A DNA stretch of 64,000 bases, taken from NCBI GenBank assembly GCA_028095005.1, contig CM051459.1, positions 22,616,699 through 22,680,698 of the forward strand, written 5' to 3'. Positions 59,801-64,000 of the stretch are shown in pieces. The notes below the pieces were generated by a model. The model saw only the letters and a list, made by a program, of their open reading frames with translations, did no database searches and had not been told where the DNA came from. The translations under genes and the position numbers were made by a program. Numbering within the stretch: the stretch's first letter is position 1; each line of letters opens with the position of its first letter. The stretch comes from Rhynchospora pubera (Eukaryota > Streptophyta > Magnoliopsida > Poales > Cyperaceae).

Positions 59801-60569
59801 CCATTTTGGAGAAGGGCTCATTCAGAGAATGCCAAGGTAATTTAGAAATAGAAGAAATTTCATCACTGATAATAATATTATAATTTAGACAAATTTTACT
59901 GATATATTTCTTTTTCTCCTGAGCAAACAGGTGCCGGCATGGCTTCTTCCATGTGGTAAATAATGACTACACACACTGGGAAATGTATGCTATTGGTGGT
60001 AGTGCAGAACCCACCATCAACAGTCAAGGCAACCGATATCTCGCTCCTACCAACCCTTTTGCTAAAGAGGTAAACCATTTACTGCCAAAAAGGTCTTACA
60101 GTGGAATTACCAGCCAGTATAAATGTTTACTCTGTTTCTGTAAATAATGGTGTCAGACACATCCAAAAAAAATGATTAACACTGAAATTTCAACTAGGAC
60201 CGAAAATGAACTTGATAAGAAAAAAGTGGTCAAATGCAAAACTGGTGGTTCATTTGAGATGTATCACTGTTGCATAACCTAGGTACACTGACCGGTAAAA
60301 GAATGAAAAAGAGAAAAAATTCTTATTTTATTTTCCAAATTGAGCAGGTAACAAAAAGGGTTGACTCAGCTGAGAGCGTGTGGAAGAATTGGAACTGGAG
60401 GTCTGAAGGTGATCTATTTCAGAATGGTGCATTTTTCACCCCTTCAGGCACTGGGGCTTCTTCAAGTTATGCAAAAGCTTCTAGCCTTGGGGCAAAACCT
60501 GCCTCCATGATATCACAAATCACATCTGGTGCCGGTGCACTTTCGTGCCGAAGTGGTTCTCTTTGCTAG
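56804..60569 (+). CDS. Pectate lyase (polysaccharide lyase family 1)
   Basis: Seen: seven exons, 56804-56901, 57017-57139, 58615-58921, 59032-59370, 59733-59836, 59931-60069 and 60348-60569, join in frame to 443 residues. Residues 1-25 are a hydrophobic signal peptide. A ~50-residue N-terminal region with DPEIVVAEVHRSVNNS precedes the lyase domain. Domain motifs: GNPIDDCWRCDPNW; WVDHCS with Asp256; DGLID with Asp265 and Asp269; QRMPRCRHG with Arg321, Arg324 and Arg326; and C-terminal GAGALSCRSGSLC. Known: secreted, calcium-dependent cleavage of de-esterified pectin in the wall. It has no GPI-like tail, unlike the copy at 6.4-13.3 kb. Intron 3 is GC-AG. Intron 2 is 1.5 kb and holds a 15-G run. 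An in-frame ATG 26 codons upstream (56726) is near the expected start site, so 56804 is preferred. Confidence 0.94.
57770..57784. repeat. Run of 15 G
   Basis: An uninterrupted G15, followed by AGGGGGAGG, in intron 2 of pectate lyase 2. It could form a quadruplex or be an assembly-sensitive homopolymer. Confidence 0.9.
58922..59031 (+). other. GC-AG intron in pectate lyase 2
   Basis: The exon ends CTCAAGCAG, the intron opens GCAAGC and closes AAACAG, and the next exon opens GAGCTTATCATG. Conserved LK(Q/E)EL across the junction fixes the boundary. The donor matches the strong CAG|GCAAG consensus of minor GC-AG introns. Confidence 0.8.
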
Positions 60570-61532
60570 TCGCCTAGTCCCAATCAAAGAGAACAAAGAG
60601 CTAAAAATAATAGTAATGAAAATGAATATAGATGGATTGTTTTTATAGATATTCTCATAGTTTCCATAGAAGGAACTAATTATTTTTATTAGCAACCTCC
60701 ATCTGCCACCACTGCAACTGACAGTGCCGGTGCGAAGTGTTGTTGCACATTTTTTATTTCTTCTTTTGAATGGAATATAGGTTGGCTTGGATTGATGTAA
60801 CATAGACAATTATTATTTATACAGATTTAAAATTGGCTTGGATTGATGTATATACTTTGCCTAATTGCCTTTCTAAATTCAATGGATATTAGAAATATAA
60901 TTGTTCCTCTGTAGAGATTTAGGCCCATATCATGTAATCAGCCTTTAAAAGCTCATAATAAACTTTGAAAATTTTAAATTAGGCCATTGGGCCAATTTGG
61001 ACTATAAATTTATAATCTTGCAACTTTTCTATGTCGGCAAGTGGGGAAGGTCAACAAACAGGTCCAACACAGAAATTTGTGCATGTTGTCTCCAGAAGCA
61101 GAAAGTTAAGTCACCTAGAAATAAGGAATGAGTTCAGTTAAAAAAGGACCAATCTCTATGCACAACCTGTCGCCTCTAGAGAATCTTTTATCGTGTATGT
61201 CGTAAAATTTTTATAAAATAATGCCACAACAAAAGTAATTATTTTTTGGAAATAATAATCTGAACGTATTTCATGTGTTCAGTTTAATAAATAAAAAAAA
61301 TATGCCCTTACTGATTTAATGACCAGTTTTTCTATTTTGTATAAAATTACAGGCAGAAAGAAGTTTCTGTCGCTAGAAGCCTAGAAGTCTCCTCCATTTA
61401 TTTATTTATTTTTTATAAAAGCTGTTACCAGAAAATAAATAAATAATCAATAATAAAAAAGTTAGAAAAGGTCAAAAGGTCCCTTCCCACACCCAACCCA
61501 ACAAACACAAAAAGAAAGAAAAAAAAAGTGGA
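60570..61532. other. Intergenic between pectate lyase 2 and the UGT80 gene
   Basis: The first part is the 3' UTR of pectate lyase 2. GTGCCGGTGC occurs inside the last exon (60531) and again at 60724. The rest is AT-rich promoter DNA of the next gene. No other gene. Confidence 0.45.
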
Positions 61533-61540
61533 TATAAAAA
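61533..61540 (+). promoter_or_regulatory. TATA box of the UGT80-type gene
   Basis: TATAAAAA about 140 bp upstream of the ATG at 61677, consistent with a leader of about 110 nt. Confidence 0.45.
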
Positions 61541-61676
61541 GAGAAGGATCAGTCGCCACCATTTCCAGCGGGCATTGGTTGCCACTTCCCATCCGTCAAC
61601 CAAATTAACGCCATAGACGCGTCACGCGACTAGATTCTCTCCATCGGACCAAACGAAGTAGAAGCATTATTCAGGA

Positions 61677-63308
61677 ATGGATGAAAACAACGAAGCTAAC
61701 TCGTCTTCTTCTTCTTCATATCCTGGTGAGTATCTTCCTGGATAAACCTCACTTGACTTGAGTTCGATTCAATTTTGTGCAATCTCAGCATTTTTCACTT
61801 TCTTAAGAATGATCATGTAAAATAATGAAATCGTATTCTGATCAGAGGTAGATTGGTTCTTACATAGGACTGAACGAATTGATTGATACAACAGTGAGTA
61901 ATGTTTTTTTTTTTCTAAAAAAGTATCTTAATTTTGTTGGTCGCTCTTGAACTTTCTCTTTTCGATGACCAATTGACTTTTTATGGTTAGCCAATTTCCA
62001 CTGGTTTCTTTTGTGGCATAGTCGTGTTGATCAATTTGGCATATAATAGTATCATCTTAGAAGTTTCAGTAAATACTATTTTACAGTACAAAATCTGAAA
62101 TATATATTCTTCAGTGGAAATTGACAGGTTTTTTGATAGCATAGAAAGACTACCTGGTGAAATTGAATCCTCTGAACTATCCAGATCACTGGAAAATGCA
62201 TCAAATCTGCATACATCAAACCATGAGAGTGATGAGAAGACTGTCATAGACAACATTTTTGCTGAAAAGGTTTCAGGACTTTCTGCTTGTAGACTAATTA
62301 CGTTACTTTTAATGATTATCAGGAAAAGGTAACCATAAAACAATAAACAATCTTTTTGCATAATTCAGGAAAAGGTGCTTACTAGAATAGCAACAATCAA
62401 ACGCGATGGCACTGTTCTCCTTGATCTCCTCAACAATGAAGATGCAACTTTTCAATTTGAGGATGCTTATAGCCAACCACCTTTTGAAGAAATGAACGGC
62501 ATGGTGGATTTTCAAAATATGCCTCCAATGCAGATAGTTATTCTTATTGTTGGCACGAGGGGAGATGTGCAGCCATTTCTTGCTATTGCAAAGCGTCTAA
62601 AGGTATGTTGTGCAAATATTTTGTTTAATGATTTGGGGAATATCTCTCAGTGAAATTGTGAATACCTGGTATTCTCCTTTATTTTTCTTTTATAGGAACT
62701 AGGACACCGTGTTAGATTAGCAACACATGCCAACTTCAAGGAGTTTGTTTTGGATGCTGGGGTGGAATTTTACCCTCTAGGTGGTGATCCAAAAGTTCTT
62801 GCTGAATGTATGTAAAACCTCACTCTTTCTAGTCCCCTGGCACTTTTGACGTCAAAGAAAATTGAATAATTAATTCAACTTTTGGTTCATAATTGTTCCT
62901 CTTTGGACAGATATGGTAAAGAATAAGGGCTTCTTACCTTCTCATCCTTCAGAAGTTCACACCCAACGAAACCAGATCAAGGATATTGTATTTTCTCTCC
63001 ATCCTGCTTGTACAGAGCCAAATCCTGATACAGGTGCTCCTTTCAAAGTTGATGCCATAATTGCCAACCCTCCAGCATACGGTTAGCATAATTTCTGATT
63101 ACAATACTGAAATAAGTATAGTGCCTGGCTTAGAACCCCGATTTATCTTCAAAAAAAAAAAAGAAATAAGTATAGTGCCAGTCAAGGCTGGACAGGTTAA
63201 TGCTGTTGGGTAATAGCTGACTCATCAACAATTACTCAGGACATGAGCATGTTGCGGAGGCACTAAAAGTACCGCTTCACATATTTTTTACAATGCCATG
63301 GACGTGAG

Positions 63309-63343
<35 letters not shown>

Positions 63344-64000
63344 GTCTTATGCTGGTTTAACATGCATATTTAGTTATTTACAGACCTACTGGTGAATTTC
63401 CACATCCTCTTTCCCGTGTCAAGCATCCTCCTGGTCCTGCTGGATACAAAGTGAGTTCATACACAATATTAGGATTGAACAGTTCACCGGGACAGACTGG
63501 TTGACAGGACCAAACAAACTGATTTCTGACTGATCTTATGGGTTAGCTGCAGTTTAGAAATTGATGTCCGGGCAACATGCTGGTAGTTGCTGGTAATAGT
63601 TTAATATCTGGTACATATGTCAGCTGGCCTGCATAGTACAGCATGCAACTGTAAAAGATCATGTGTTATACTTTTGACATTTTCCTATTGAAAGAGAAGA
63701 AAATTTGGAACAGTTACCTCACAAATAGGAGCCTAATTTTAGTATTTTTTTTTTACTGTTCTAATGTTCTAATCCTCTAGGTAATGCAGCTTTCATACTA
63801 TGTAGTTGACCTGATGATTTGGCTTGGGATACGGGACATTATAAATGAGTTCAGGAAAATAAAATTGAAGGTGGAAACTGTAGGCTTTCATGCTGTTTCG
63901 GAGAAAGCGCTTAATACTCCTCATGGGTACATTTGGAGCCCTTCTCTTGTGCCTAAGCCAAAAGGTATGTCAAACTATTTGTTTTCTGTAAGATTTACTA
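61677..64000 (+). CDS. Sterol 3-beta-glucosyltransferase (UGT80 type), 3' truncated
   Basis: Seen: eight exons, 61677-61725, 62115-62269, 62369-62602, 62696-62807, 62911-63081, 63240-63303, 63384-63450 and 63781-63964, join in frame to about 345 residues and run past the window end. The N-terminal ~125 residues are acidic and poorly conserved. The GT28-like N-lobe then starts with IVILIVGTRGDVQPFLAIAK, the glycine-loop signature, followed by LGHRVRLATHANFKEFV, GVEFYPLGGDP, AIIANPPAYGHEHVAEAL, HIFFTMPWTPTGEFPHPL and GYIWSPSLVPKP. Known: these enzymes move glucose from UDP-glucose to membrane sterols, making steryl glucosides. The UDP-sugar-binding C-lobe lies beyond the window. A (CT)n run at 63310-63340 is in intron 6. 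Confidence 0.95.
63310..63340. repeat. (CT)n microsatellite in UGT80 intron 6
   Basis: About 15 CT units, starting seven bases after the donor site of exon 6. Confidence 0.9.

Overview
The window is nuclear DNA from a flowering plant. It holds spliced genes with GT-AG introns, TATA-box promoters, AT-rich intergenic DNA and many plant-type transposons (hAT, Mutator-like and Tourist-like MITEs, Helitrons, LINEs, LTR-retrotransposon remnants). I cannot assign a species from sequence alone. No bacterial, viral or CRISPR-type system was found.

Genes, left to right. Positions 1-2810 (+) are the last six exons of midasin (MDN1), the AAA-ATPase of 60S ribosome maturation. Positions 6400-13281 (+) are a five-exon pectate lyase with a probable GPI-anchor tail encoded after a 4.4 kb last intron. 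Positions 13717-16067 (-) are a complete eight-exon inosine triphosphate pyrophosphatase with a 10-nt micro-exon; it converges on the pectate lyase. Positions 38168-39019 (-) are an intronless ZAT-type two-finger C2H2 repressor. Positions 56804-60569 (+) are a second, seven-exon pectate lyase with a GC-AG intron. Positions 61677-64000 (+) are the 5' part of a UGT80-type sterol 3-beta-glucosyltransferase. The genes are unrelated housekeeping and cell-wall functions and do not form one pathway. The two pectate lyases are the only pair with a common role and are probably not recent duplicates, because their intron patterns differ.

Between them, 17-37.6 kb is a nested transposon block built on a 2.3 kb sequence repeated three times. 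Copy A was hit by a LINE (itself hit by a hAT element) and a Tourist-like MITE. Copies B and C share an L1-type LINE tail that A lacks. Copy C was hit by a 7.6 kb Helitron carrying exon-like fragments and LTR-like pieces, by a solo LTR and by a second Helitron. The intact copies supply the empty sites, so most boundaries can be read to the base.

From 39 to 56.5 kb the window is gene-poor and rich in MITEs, including a ~400 bp palindromic Mutator-like group whose cores are related but whose termini differ, and five hAT-type elements (two are further left) with perfect 8-bp target duplications. The strongest candidates for something under-described are that end-swapping MITE group, the reiterated near-palindromic dyads in LTR-like sequences, and the exon-carrying Helitron. 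All exon boundaries were read by eye and have not been tested against transcripts.
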